Shown piece by piece: positions 30,409 to 39,423 of a DNA stretch of 64,000 nt. The position numbers and the translations under genes were made by a program. The notes beneath the pieces were generated by a model. It saw nothing but the letters and a program-made list of their open reading frames with translations. It had not been told where the DNA came from and made no database searches. How positions within the stretch are numbered: the first letter of the stretch is position 1; each line of letters opens with the position of its first letter. Source of the DNA: Akkermansia muciniphila (GTDB lineage Bacteria; Verrucomicrobiota; Verrucomicrobiia; Limisphaerales; UBA9464); NCBI GenBank assembly GCA_945883815.1, contig CAMCYJ010000006.1:1-64000 (forward strand), read 5' to 3'.

Positions 30409-31581
30409 ATGCTTTCCAAGGTATTCCAGTTCCTGTCGTCCCTGCGCCTGACCGTGGTGCTGTTGGGATTGGGTGTCGCCGTGGTGTTCTTCGGGACCTT
30501 GGGCCAAACCAGCGATGGTCTTTACGTGGCCCAGGAGCGGTACTTCCGCAGTTGGTTCGCCTACTGGACGCCGCACGGATCGGCCTTCCCGGTGGTGCCG
30601 CTGCCCGGCGGATATCTGTTGGGAACGATGCTGGTCATCAACCTCATCGTGGCCCATTTCACCCGCTTCAAATGGACCTGGTCCAAGAGCGGCATCTTCC
30701 TGACACACATCGGCATCATCTTGCTGCTGCTGGGTCAACTGGCCACCGACATGTTGGCCCGCGAGAGCATCATGAGCTTCCGCGAGGGGGACACGCGGAA
30801 CTATTCCGAGTCGTCGATGGACTTCGAATTGGCCGTGCTCCGCAGTGCTGGCAGCAACACCCTCGACCAGGTGGTGGCCATCCCCGCCGTGCGCTTGAAG
30901 CCGGGGGCCGAACTGCGCCACGAGTTGCTGCCCTTTGCCATCCGGGTGAAGGAAGCCTATGAAAATGCCCGGATCCGCCTGCGCGCGCCGGTGATGGACT
31001 CCAATCGCCCGCCCGCGGCGACCCAAGGCGTGGGCGCCCGGATTGTCATCGATGAGCAACCGCCGACGCGCACCATGGATGCCCGCAATGTGCCGGCCGC
31101 GGTGATCGAGATTTCGGGGCCGTCGAGCCTGGGCACTTGGGCGATCTCCGGTGAACTCAAGCCCCAGACCGTCACTGTGGAGGGAACGGAGTGGCGCCTC
31201 GAGTACCGCCCGGTGCGCGATTACAAGCCCTTCGCGCTGACGTTGCTCAAGACCACCCACGAAACCTACCCAGGCACGGACATCCCGAAGAACTTCCAGA
31301 GTCGCGTGCGGTTGCGCAACACTGAGTCCCACGAAGACCGCGAGGTGGACATTTACATGAATTCACCGTTGCGGTACGGCGGCTACACCTTCTTCCAGTA
31401 TCAAATGGGCAAGGAGCAGTTGGCTGACGGCGGGCGTGGCACCAGTGCGTTGCAGGTGGTGCGCAACCCGTCGTGGGTCACCCCTTACCTCGGCTGCATT
31501 CTGGTGGGCGTGGGCCTGCTGGTTCAGTTCCTCATGCACCTCACGAAGTTCATCGCCCGGCGCAAGCCCCGGGCCGCCTGA
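30409..31581 (+). CDS. resB: ResB-like cytochrome c biogenesis protein
   Basis: Multi-TM ResB features: LRLTVVLLGLGVAVVFFGTLGQT, YMNSPLRYGGYTFFQYQ; adjacent to CcsA. Confidence 0.88.
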   Translation: MLSKVFQFLSSLRLTVVLLGLGVAVVFFGTLGQTSDGLYVAQERYFRSWFAYWTPHGSAFPVVPLPGGYLLGTMLVINLIVAHFTRFKWTWSKSGIFLTHIGIILLLLGQLATDMLARESIMSFREGDTRNYSESSMDFELAVLRSAGSNTLDQVVAIPAVRLKPGAELRHELLPFAIRVKEAYENARIRLRAPVMDSNRPPAATQGVGARIVIDEQPPTRTMDARNVPAAVIEISGPSSLGTWAISGELKPQTVTVEGTEWRLEYRPVRDYKPFALTLLKTTHETYPGTDIPKNFQSRVRLRNTESHEDREVDIYMNSPLRYGGYTFFQYQMGKEQLADGGRGTSALQVVRNPSWVTPYLGCILVGVGLLVQFLMHLTKFIARRKPRAA

Positions 31582-31629
31582 AACTCCATTGCTGGAAACG
31601 GATTCCTCTCAACGCGCACCGCCTGAACC

Positions 31630-33642
31630 ATGAAAAAACGCCTTCCCCTGATCATCACGGCGATCTTCGCACTTTGGATCCTGGGTGCCCTGATGCCCCG
31701 GCGTGACCCCGAGTACGCCTTTGGGGCGTTTGGCCGCCTGCCTGTGGTCTTCAATGGCCGCCTGCAGCCCCTGGATTCGCTGGCGCGCAATTCACTGACC
31801 CGCATTCGCGAAAAAGACACCGCCAACCTCGAACCGACCAAGGCATGGTACGAGCGGCCCAAGATCATCTCGGCCACCGAATGGTTGCTGACGCTCATGA
31901 CCCGGCCTGAGGCCGCTGACGGCTGGAAGGTCTTCCGTGTGGATCACCCGGAGCTCAAGGCGATGCTCAAGTTGCCCGAGCCCAACCCCGCAGCCGGCGA
32001 AGACGGCAAGCACTACGCATGGAACCAGTTCGGCGAGACAGGCCTCAAGCAAATCGAGGAAAGCGCCCGGAACATCCAGGAGACCAAGAAGGATTCGTCG
32101 CTCCGCAACGCCTTCGACAACGCCACCCTGGGGTTGTACGAGGCCATGACCCTGTACCTGCGCCTCAAGAACACGGTGCACCCGCAAGACACGGTTCGCT
32201 TTGCTGCGGAAATTGCTGACTATCAGAAGGCCATCCCGGCGGGCGTGAAGGCCTTCCAACAGCGGATGACAGGATCCGATGCGTTCGACACCAATGCGCT
32301 GACTGAGGTGTTTGGACATGCCGAGCGGTATTTCGTGACGCTGCGGGGCGAGCCGCCGCTATTGATCCCTCCGGCGAACGGGGGCGATTCCTTTGCCTGG
32401 CAGCGCATGGGCGAGGCCTTGCTGGAGCCGAGCTTCGGGGCGCCGTTGCTCAAGCACCTGATGCGCGTTCCCAAGGCCGAACTCCCGCCTGAAGCCGTCG
32501 CCGAGGGCATCCGAACGGCTGGCACCCGGCCGCTGTCGCCGGCGGTGGGACATTGGGCGGCGATGGCTGACGCCTTCCGCGCGAGTCAGGTCGCGGGCTT
32601 CAATACCGCGGTGGCCAGTTATCAGACTTACTTGGAGTCGCTTCGCCTGGGCAAGGCCCTGACCAAGTCTGCGCGCGAGCAGCTTTACAATGGCTTTGCG
32701 CCGTTCTCGAAGGCGGCCTCGCTGTACATTGTGGCCTTCCTCTTCGGCTGCGGGTTCTGGTTCAACTTCGCCGAATGGAGCCGCAAGACGTCTCTGCATC
32801 TGGTGCAGTTGGCCTTCGTGGTCCACACGCTGGGGCTCATCGCCCGGATGTGGCTCGAGGGACGTCCGCCGGTCACCAATCTCTACAGCTCGGCCATCTT
32901 CATCGGCTGGGGTGCGGTGGGCCTCGGGTTGATCCTCGAATCGTTCTGGAAAAACGCCATCGGGTTGGCAGTGGCCACCGTGATTGGTTTCTCCACCCAG
33001 ATCGTGGCCCACAACCTGGCCCTCGGAGGCGACACCATGGTGATGCTCCAAGCGGTGCTCGACACCAACTTCTGGCTGGCGACCCACGTGGTCATCGTGA
33101 CGCTGGGCTACGCAGCCACCTACGTCGCGGGCTTCTTGGCCATCTTGTACGTGGTGCTCGGATTCTTCACGAAGGTGATGACCGCCGACATGGGTAAGAG
33201 CCTCTCGCGCATGGTCTATGGCATCTTGTGCTTTGCCACGCTGTTCAGCTTCGTGGGTACCGTGCTGGGCGGCATTTGGGCCGATCAGTCGTGGGGGCGC
33301 TTTTGGGGCTGGGATCCCAAGGAAAACGGGGCCCTCATCATCGTGCTGTGGAATGCGCTCATCTTGCACGCCCGCTGGGGTGGCATGGTTCGGGAGCGCG
33401 GTATCATGAACCTGGCGATCTTCGGGAACATCGTCACCAGTTGGTCTTGGTTCGGTACCAACTTGCTGGGCGTGGGCCTCCACAGCTACGGCTTCATGAG
33501 TGGGGCCTTCACGGCGCTCATGGTGTTTGTGGGCAGCCAATGCGTGCTCATCGCGCTGGGGCTCATTCCGCAGGCCAATTGGCGGAGTTTTTCGGCGACC
33601 GCGAGCGGTGTAGCGAAGGCTCCGGCGGCGTCGGCGGCCTGA
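31630..33642 (+). CDS. ccsA: CcsA/ResC-type cytochrome c biogenesis protein
   Basis: WGxFWGWDPKE heme-handling motif (WGRFWGWDPKENGALIIVLWNALILHAR) plus multi-TM C-terminal half; long soluble N-terminal half. Confidence 0.92.
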   Translation: MKKRLPLIITAIFALWILGALMPRRDPEYAFGAFGRLPVVFNGRLQPLDSLARNSLTRIREKDTANLEPTKAWYERPKIISATEWLLTLMTRPEAADGWKVFRVDHPELKAMLKLPEPNPAAGEDGKHYAWNQFGETGLKQIEESARNIQETKKDSSLRNAFDNATLGLYEAMTLYLRLKNTVHPQDTVRFAAEIADYQKAIPAGVKAFQQRMTGSDAFDTNALTEVFGHAERYFVTLRGEPPLLIPPANGGDSFAWQRMGEALLEPSFGAPLLKHLMRVPKAELPPEAVAEGIRTAGTRPLSPAVGHWAAMADAFRASQVAGFNTAVASYQTYLESLRLGKALTKSAREQLYNGFAPFSKAASLYIVAFLFGCGFWFNFAEWSRKTSLHLVQLAFVVHTLGLIARMWLEGRPPVTNLYSSAIFIGWGAVGLGLILESFWKNAIGLAVATVIGFSTQIVAHNLALGGDTMVMLQAVLDTNFWLATHVVIVTLGYAATYVAGFLAILYVVLGFFTKVMTADMGKSLSRMVYGILCFATLFSFVGTVLGGIWADQSWGRFWGWDPKENGALIIVLWNALILHARWGGMVRERGIMNLAIFGNIVTSWSWFGTNLLGVGLHSYGFMSGAFTALMVFVGSQCVLIALGLIPQANWRSFSATASGVAKAPAASAA

Positions 33643-33664
33643 GTCGTGGAACCGCATTGAGAGC

Positions 33665-34150
33665 ATGGGCAACGCGATGACTGTCACCGAAACCTTGAAC
33701 CATTTGGGCATCGTCGTGCCGCCGGCACCGGGAGCGGTGGCCGCCTATGAGCCGTGGGTGCGTACCGGGCATTGGGTGTTCACTTCGGGGCAGTTGCCCT
33801 GGCGCGACGGCGTGATGGCTTACGCAGGCCGGCTCGGTGCCGAACTCACGGTGGAGCAGGGGTATCAAGCGGCCCGACAGTGCGCGCTCAACGCCTTGGC
33901 CCAGCTCCAGGCGGCTGCTGGCGGGGACATCAATCGGGTCCGTCGTTTGGTGCGCGTGGAAGGGTATGTTCACTGCGCCGCGGGATTCCGTGGGCATCCG
34001 CAAGTGCTCAATGGGGCGTCCGACCTCTTCAACGCGGTGTTCGGTGCCCGCGGGGCCCATGCCCGGTTGGCCATCGGGGTTTCCGACATGCCGCTGGATG
34101 CCGCCGTCCAGATTACGGTCACGGCCGAGGTCGACGAGCCTCCCCGGTAG
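33665..34150 (+). CDS. RidA/YjgF family protein
   Basis: WVFTSGQLPWRDG, QGYQAARQCALNALAQLQAAAG, GARGAHARLAIGVSDMPLDAAVQI. Confidence 0.85.
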   Translation: MGNAMTVTETLNHLGIVVPPAPGAVAAYEPWVRTGHWVFTSGQLPWRDGVMAYAGRLGAELTVEQGYQAARQCALNALAQLQAAAGGDINRVRRLVRVEGYVHCAAGFRGHPQVLNGASDLFNAVFGARGAHARLAIGVSDMPLDAAVQITVTAEVDEPPR

Positions 34151-34233
34151 AGGCGCCTTCGGCGGGGAATGGTCCGCAATGGTTCGCTGCTATTTCCAAC
34201 ATCGGGCCCTTGCGGGATCGATGGATCCATGGC

Positions 34234-35052
34234 TCAGGGCTGCAAGCGGGCCTGCTTCAATTCCACCAAACCGTCCTCCATCCCGGCGCAACGCACTTCG
34301 AAGGTCACGGTCTGGCCGGCTCCGAGGAGTTGCCACTTCGAGCGGTTGTTCTCGGCGATCAACGTCCGCCCGTCGCGGCGGGTGTGGAAGGCAGGAATCT
34401 TGTCGTCGATGCGCCATTCGCACACCGGTCGCACGGCGGGGTCTGGCGTTTCCAGGAAGACCCGGACATTGCGGCTGACGATGCCCCGCTCCATTCGCTC
34501 CACCACGCCCGTGATACGGAATGAGCGTTTTTGATACCGCGCATTGGCCGCCGGGGGATCGGAGCGGTAGTGATTCACCAGTTCCCAAACGCTGATGTCC
34601 TGAGCGGTGGTCACTGGCGGCAGTTGGGAGGCCGGGGCCGGAGGTACGAGGCCAGACCACCGCGCATTTTGGAGGGCTTCGAACACGGGCTTGGCCGCGG
34701 CCAAGAGCTGGGGAGCTGTCATCGGCTTGGCTTGGGTCGTGGCGGAATCGGATGTCGGACTCGCCGTAGCCGATGGGAGAAGGGGGGTGCCTCGCAGGCG
34801 GGAGTTTTCGAGCGTCAGTCGTTTCAAGGCCGACTCGGTGTCGAAACCTAGCCGTCGTCGCAGCGGTTCGGGCATCTCGAAGAAAAACAGATTCGTCCGC
34901 CCCCCGGAGTGTTGGAGTTCCAGGCGGTCTTCATCCAGACGCCGAACGGTCGCCTCGCGGAAGGTTCGGCCATCCAAGGTGACGACTTCTTCGGCCGTCA
35001 ACACAGGCATCAGCGAGGTCCAGGCGAGGAGTAAAGCGAGGGGGCGTTGCAT
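34234..35052 (-). CDS. Hypothetical secreted protein
   Basis: ORF with signal-like MQRPLALLLAWTSLMPVLTAEE N-terminus; SLA1-homology-like TLDGRTFREATVRRLDEDRLELQHSGG. Confidence 0.65.
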   Translation of the reverse strand: MQRPLALLLAWTSLMPVLTAEEVVTLDGRTFREATVRRLDEDRLELQHSGGRTNLFFFEMPEPLRRRLGFDTESALKRLTLENSRLRGTPLLPSATASPTSDSATTQAKPMTAPQLLAAAKPVFEALQNARWSGLVPPAPASQLPPVTTAQDISVWELVNHYRSDPPAANARYQKRSFRITGVVERMERGIVSRNVRVFLETPDPAVRPVCEWRIDDKIPAFHTRRDGRTLIAENNRSKWQLLGAGQTVTFEVRCAGMEDGLVELKQARLQP

Positions 35053-35354
35053 CGGGCCCAAGGCAACCGGAGGTCATCTCCGTCGTCAATTGCCTGCAAA
35101 GGGGCAGCGTTGCCGCAAGGTGGGCTTCAGGGGGGCGAAGGCAACCCCGGGGCATCGACATCAGCGCGGTTTGCTGACCACGCGGGCGCTGGCCCTCGGC
35201 CCGGGGTGGGTTGGTGGTGCCCTTGGGGCATTTTTTTGGCCTCTTTGAGTCTACCGCACCGTTCTTTTTTAATGATCAATAGACAATGGCCCTAAAGCAA
35301 TTATGCGAAATACGCTTGTTTGCAGGCAGCAGATAAACCTGTCATAAACTTGAA

Positions 35355-35801
35355 GTGAGTTTTTTTTCAGAGGAGCTGGCATCGCTAATTGACCGTGATT
35401 TCGAAGGGGGCCAACTGAAATTCGGTCGTTCTGTAGGGATCGATCAAAGCGTGGTGAGCCGACAATGCGCAGGGTTGTCGATGCCTGACCGTGCCACTGT
35501 CCATCGATTGGCTAGAGCGCTTCCCGAAACTCAGATGACTCCATTGGTAGTGGCCTACCTTCAAGACCTTTGCCCGTTGGAATTTCGGTCCAAAGTGGTG
35601 ATTCGAGCCAAATCGAAATTGGGTAAGACGGGATTCGATAGAAGCCTAAAAATTGATTTGGAAATGTTGACCGGGCGGCAGCGTGCCTTGATTCGCGAGT
35701 TTATGCGTATCGTCGCCATGGAACCCCAGGCGGTTTCATTTTTGGAGGCTTTGCTGAAATTCCTAGATCAAGACGAGTCGTCAAAAAGCACTTCAACTTG
35801 A
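35355..35801 (+). CDS. Small putative HTH (XRE-like) protein
   Basis: LKFGRSVGIDQSVVSRQCAGLSMPDRATVHRLARAL resembles a helix-turn-helix; AT-richer than surroundings; GTG start then TTTTTTTT. Confidence 0.6.
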   Translation: MSFFSEELASLIDRDFEGGQLKFGRSVGIDQSVVSRQCAGLSMPDRATVHRLARALPETQMTPLVVAYLQDLCPLEFRSKVVIRAKSKLGKTGFDRSLKIDLEMLTGRQRALIREFMRIVAMEPQAVSFLEALLKFLDQDESSKSTST

Positions 35802-35981
35802 AGCCGTAACCTATGTGGTTGTTGTTAAATCAATCTTGATTCAAGGGGTTTGGGTTGAGTTAGGCCTGCTAATTGGGCTTGAACATATCGAAAAGAGGGT
35901 AATGGTTGATCAGATTCCAGTCGTTCCCGGTCCCCTTTGCGAGGATCAAAAATTTTTCGGGGAGGATTGGAGTGCTCTGCC

Positions 35982-38105
35982 ATGCCGAATCCGACTTGGA
36001 ATTTCAGCAGCTCTCCCACCGGTGGCCTTTCTTGGTTGGAGTATTTGCGAGATCCAGATCGGTCTCGTGTCGCAGGCGATGGACCCACTGCCATCGTTCG
36101 GGCTCTGGTTGCCGGGTTGCCAGAGTCCACACTTCGGCTCATCGGATCCCCGGATTCATTGGTGGCGATCTTCGGATCTTTGGTGCACCCAACCAACAGT
36201 TTGTTGGATCCCACCGGAATGCGCCTTTCAGCAGCCTTCACGTGGAGCCGTGGAGAAGTGTTGGCTTCCATGGGCGGCATGTTGGTGCCGGTGGAAGAAT
36301 TGATGGTGGGAGCGCGTTCTCAGGCCCAGTCCGAGGCGGTCTTGCTGTTCCAGGTCGCCCGAGAGGCTTTTCTGGAGCGGCGCTTCAGAGAAAGTTTGGA
36401 GGTTCTGGGTCGAGCTCTGGACATTGGACCCAATCTGAACGTGGCCGGAAGGCTCGCTTGGCGGATCCACTTGCTTCGCGCTCTGGTGCTGCTCGGGTCC
36501 GACAACAATACGGATCCCCGGCTGATCAATCCGGCCGAGGCCGAGCAGTCTTTCCTCATGGCGGCGCGCCATGCCCGCAGCGAGTACCGTTTGGATGCGG
36601 CCCGTGCACTTCTGGGGGCCGGGTGGGCAGCCTATGTCCGTGACAATGGCGATCCGGATCGTCGGATGCGGGCCGCGGTGGGCTACACCGACGAGGCCCG
36701 TGATCTGGACGTGGATCTCGCGGAAGCCCAATTCCAATCGGCCAAATTCCGCGTGGCCCGAGGTGAGGTCGATCCGGCGTTGCATACACTTCGATGGCTG
36801 CCCCTCTCAGGCCGGATCCTGCTGCTCAAGGCGGCCGCGGATGGGGATTTTCAGCGACATGCCGGAAAGCTGGAGGCATTCCTCAGCACCTTGCGTGAGG
36901 AGCAATTGGCCAAGATCCAGTCTGAGGTGTCTCCGGTCGCTTCACGCATTCGGCAGTGGATGGGCGATTGCCCTGAATTGGCTGAAACTCCTGCCGCTCA
37001 ACGCGTGGTCGATTTGGCGGAACGCGCGCCAGATCGAGGGTTGCTCGACTTCCAGCGGTACTTCGAGCTCGGTTACTCGGAAGACCGTGACTTGCTGCGG
37101 GATTCTTTTTTTGAGGCGCGGCGGACGGTGATCAAAGAATGGACCGAAGAGGTGGCGGAATCGGGGCCAGCCGAAGAAGCAGGCCTGCCGGCGGCTAGCT
37201 CGAGCGAGTTGGCAGTGTTGTTGGAGGCGCCGGTGCAGCGCCGTGGTCCTGCCCGGGAGCACCTGCGCAGAGTGCACCATGTCGACCACGAGCAAGAGTA
37301 CCAGTTTCTCAACGGTCTGGGCGAGGTGATCACCACCTATCGGGGAACTGCAGGTTCACAAAAACAATTCCCGTTGCCGCCGGGGAGCACTGTCACGACT
37401 TTGGCAGCCCGCTGGATCCCGCCGGGGCGATTTCTCATGGGCAGTTCAATCCACGAACCGGATCGCGAGCCGGATGAGGGGCTGCATAGCGTCACCTTGC
37501 CTGACGGTTTTTTCTTTTCGGAGACACCGTGCACGCAAGCGCAGTGGTCTCTGCTTATGCCCTACAATCCCAGTGCGTTCCGGGGCTGGAATCGGCCCGT
37601 GGAACAAGTCAGTTGGGAGGAGGCTCGGGAGTTCGCTCGGAGATTGACCGATTTCCACCACCAATCGGCGCTCATCACCGCCGGCTGGCGCTGGGACCTG
37701 CCCACAGAGGCTCAGTGGGAGTACGCCTGTCGCGCCCGCAAATCCGAGATGTTCCATGGGCCGATCGATTCGGTGGCCTGGTATCAGATCAATTCCAATA
37801 GGCAGACCCATCCGGTGGGTGCTTTGCAACCCAACGCCTGGGGACTTCACGACATGCACGGCAATGTGGGCAAGTGGTGTCTCGACTGGTATAGCCAGTA
37901 TCCATTCGAGCCCTTGAACCATCCGGTTGGGCCTGTCTTCGGCACCTTCCGGGTCTATCGGGGCGGTGGTTGGAGTGATGCAGCTCGCTGCTGCCGATCG
38001 GCCTATCGGGGGCGCAGTGTCCCGGATTTCCGCAGCAGCAACATCGGTTTCAGCCTCGTTCTCTCGGGTGCTCTCAGTGAGGTGGAGGCGGCGCCCACTC
38101 ATTGA
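35982..38105 (+). CDS. Fusion protein: uncharacterised N-terminus, TPR-like helical middle, C-terminal formylglycine-generating-enzyme/SUMF1-fold domain
   Basis: C-terminus WIPPGRFLMGSS...WDLPTEAQWEYACRAR...GLHDMHGNVGKWCLDWY...YRGGGWSDAARCCRSAYRG...NIGFSLVL is characteristic of the FGE-sulfatase fold. Confidence 0.82.
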   Translation: MPNPTWNFSSSPTGGLSWLEYLRDPDRSRVAGDGPTAIVRALVAGLPESTLRLIGSPDSLVAIFGSLVHPTNSLLDPTGMRLSAAFTWSRGEVLASMGGMLVPVEELMVGARSQAQSEAVLLFQVAREAFLERRFRESLEVLGRALDIGPNLNVAGRLAWRIHLLRALVLLGSDNNTDPRLINPAEAEQSFLMAARHARSEYRLDAARALLGAGWAAYVRDNGDPDRRMRAAVGYTDEARDLDVDLAEAQFQSAKFRVARGEVDPALHTLRWLPLSGRILLLKAAADGDFQRHAGKLEAFLSTLREEQLAKIQSEVSPVASRIRQWMGDCPELAETPAAQRVVDLAERAPDRGLLDFQRYFELGYSEDRDLLRDSFFEARRTVIKEWTEEVAESGPAEEAGLPAASSSELAVLLEAPVQRRGPAREHLRRVHHVDHEQEYQFLNGLGEVITTYRGTAGSQKQFPLPPGSTVTTLAARWIPPGRFLMGSSIHEPDREPDEGLHSVTLPDGFFFSETPCTQAQWSLLMPYNPSAFRGWNRPVEQVSWEEAREFARRLTDFHHQSALITAGWRWDLPTEAQWEYACRARKSEMFHGPIDSVAWYQINSNRQTHPVGALQPNAWGLHDMHGNVGKWCLDWYSQYPFEPLNHPVGPVFGTFRVYRGGGWSDAARCCRSAYRGRSVPDFRSSNIGFSLVLSGALSEVEAAPTH

Positions 38106-39411
38106 GTTGGCGTTGGTTGGCTCCGGTGTCGCCCGTGGCATGAGTGCCGGAGGATTCGCTCGATCCGGAAGAATCCGTGGGGCTGTTGAGGTCGTTCGGA
38201 TCGGCCAATCCAAGCTGCTCGAGCACTTCCCCAATGAAATAGAGGGATCCGGTCACGGCGACGAAGGGTTCGCGGGCGACGGCGCGAAGGGCCTCTTCCA
38301 CGCTGGTGCAGGCGCGGACGGCCCTCCCGCACCGGGCCTCCTGAAGCGTCTGGCGGAGTTCTTCGGCTTGAACGGTGCGTGGGCTGGAGACCGGGGCGAT
38401 GACCAATCGGGAGGCGGCTGGAGCCAAGTGGGTGGCCATCTCGCGCCACGCCTTGTCGCGCAGCATGCCCAACACCATCACGGGGTGGCGGTCCGGGAAG
38501 TGGTCGGTCAGCGCCCGTCGGAAGGCGGCCACGCCATCCGCATTGTGGGCCCCATCGAGCAGCCAGGTTTGTTCGCCGCGTTGAAAGACTTGCATGCGGC
38601 CCGCCCATAGGGTGTGGGCCAGACCCTGGGTTAGGTGTTCGTCGGAGACCGGGAAGAAGGCGCGGAGTAGGCGGACGGTGACCACGGCCAGGGTGGCGTT
38701 CACGCGCTGATGCGGCCCGAGCAAAGAGACCGGCCAAGTCATTCGACTGACGGCGGCTGCGTCTACCACCACGCAATGGGAGTCGAGTTCCCGGGCCCGG
38801 TATTGGATCACGGCCAGAGCATCGGCCCGATCCACCGAGGTTAGGATCGGCACGCCAGGCTTGATGATGCCGGCTTTCTCGGCGGCGATTTCACCCACGG
38901 TGCCGCCCAGCACTTGCATGTGGTCCAATCCGATGGAGGTGATGACCGAGGCCAGCGGGGTGACGATGTTGGTCGCATCGAGCCGCCCGCCCAGCCCCGT
39001 CTCCCAGAGCACCACATCGACGGCCGCCTCGGCGAAGGCCATGAGGGCCACGACCGTGGTGAATTCGAAGAAGGTGGGAGTCAGGTCGGCGGGCATCCGC
39101 TGCCGCAGCTCTGAGACCAGACGGGCGAGTGTTTCTTCGGGCAACGGGTGTCGGCCCACCTGGATGCGCTCGCCGAAGCGCACGAGGTGGGGTGAGGTGT
39201 AAAGTCCGGTCCGGAACCCGGCCGCCCGGTACATGCTTTCGAGGAACGCGCAGGTTGAGCCTTTGCCATTGGTCCCAGCGACATGGATGAAGCGCAGGCG
39301 GTCTTGCGGATTGCCCACCGCCGCCGCCAGGCGCCGGGTGGAATCCAATCCGGGTTGGAACCCGAATTGGCTCAACTGGTGCAGGTAGGCGAGGGCCTCG
39401 GCCGGGTTCAC
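38074..39411 (-). CDS. folC: Bifunctional folylpolyglutamate/dihydrofolate synthase
   Basis: RLRFIHVAGTNGKGSTCAFLESMYRAAGFRTGLYTSPHLVRFGERI; LDGAHNADGV. Confidence 0.93.
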   Translation of the reverse strand: MNPAEALAYLHQLSQFGFQPGLDSTRRLAAAVGNPQDRLRFIHVAGTNGKGSTCAFLESMYRAAGFRTGLYTSPHLVRFGERIQVGRHPLPEETLARLVSELRQRMPADLTPTFFEFTTVVALMAFAEAAVDVVLWETGLGGRLDATNIVTPLASVITSIGLDHMQVLGGTVGEIAAEKAGIIKPGVPILTSVDRADALAVIQYRARELDSHCVVVDAAAVSRMTWPVSLLGPHQRVNATLAVVTVRLLRAFFPVSDEHLTQGLAHTLWAGRMQVFQRGEQTWLLDGAHNADGVAAFRRALTDHFPDRHPVMVLGMLRDKAWREMATHLAPAASRLVIAPVSSPRTVQAEELRQTLQEARCGRAVRACTSVEEALRAVAREPFVAVTGSLYFIGEVLEQLGLADPNDLNSPTDSSGSSESSGTHATGDTGANQRQLNEWAPPPPH

Positions 39412-39423
39412 GGGAAGCAGCGG

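Noticed and set aside
35355-38105. Diversity-generating retroelement with the FGE-fold protein as target
   Set aside because: No reverse transcriptase, no template/variable repeat pair noticed; fold similarity alone is insufficient.
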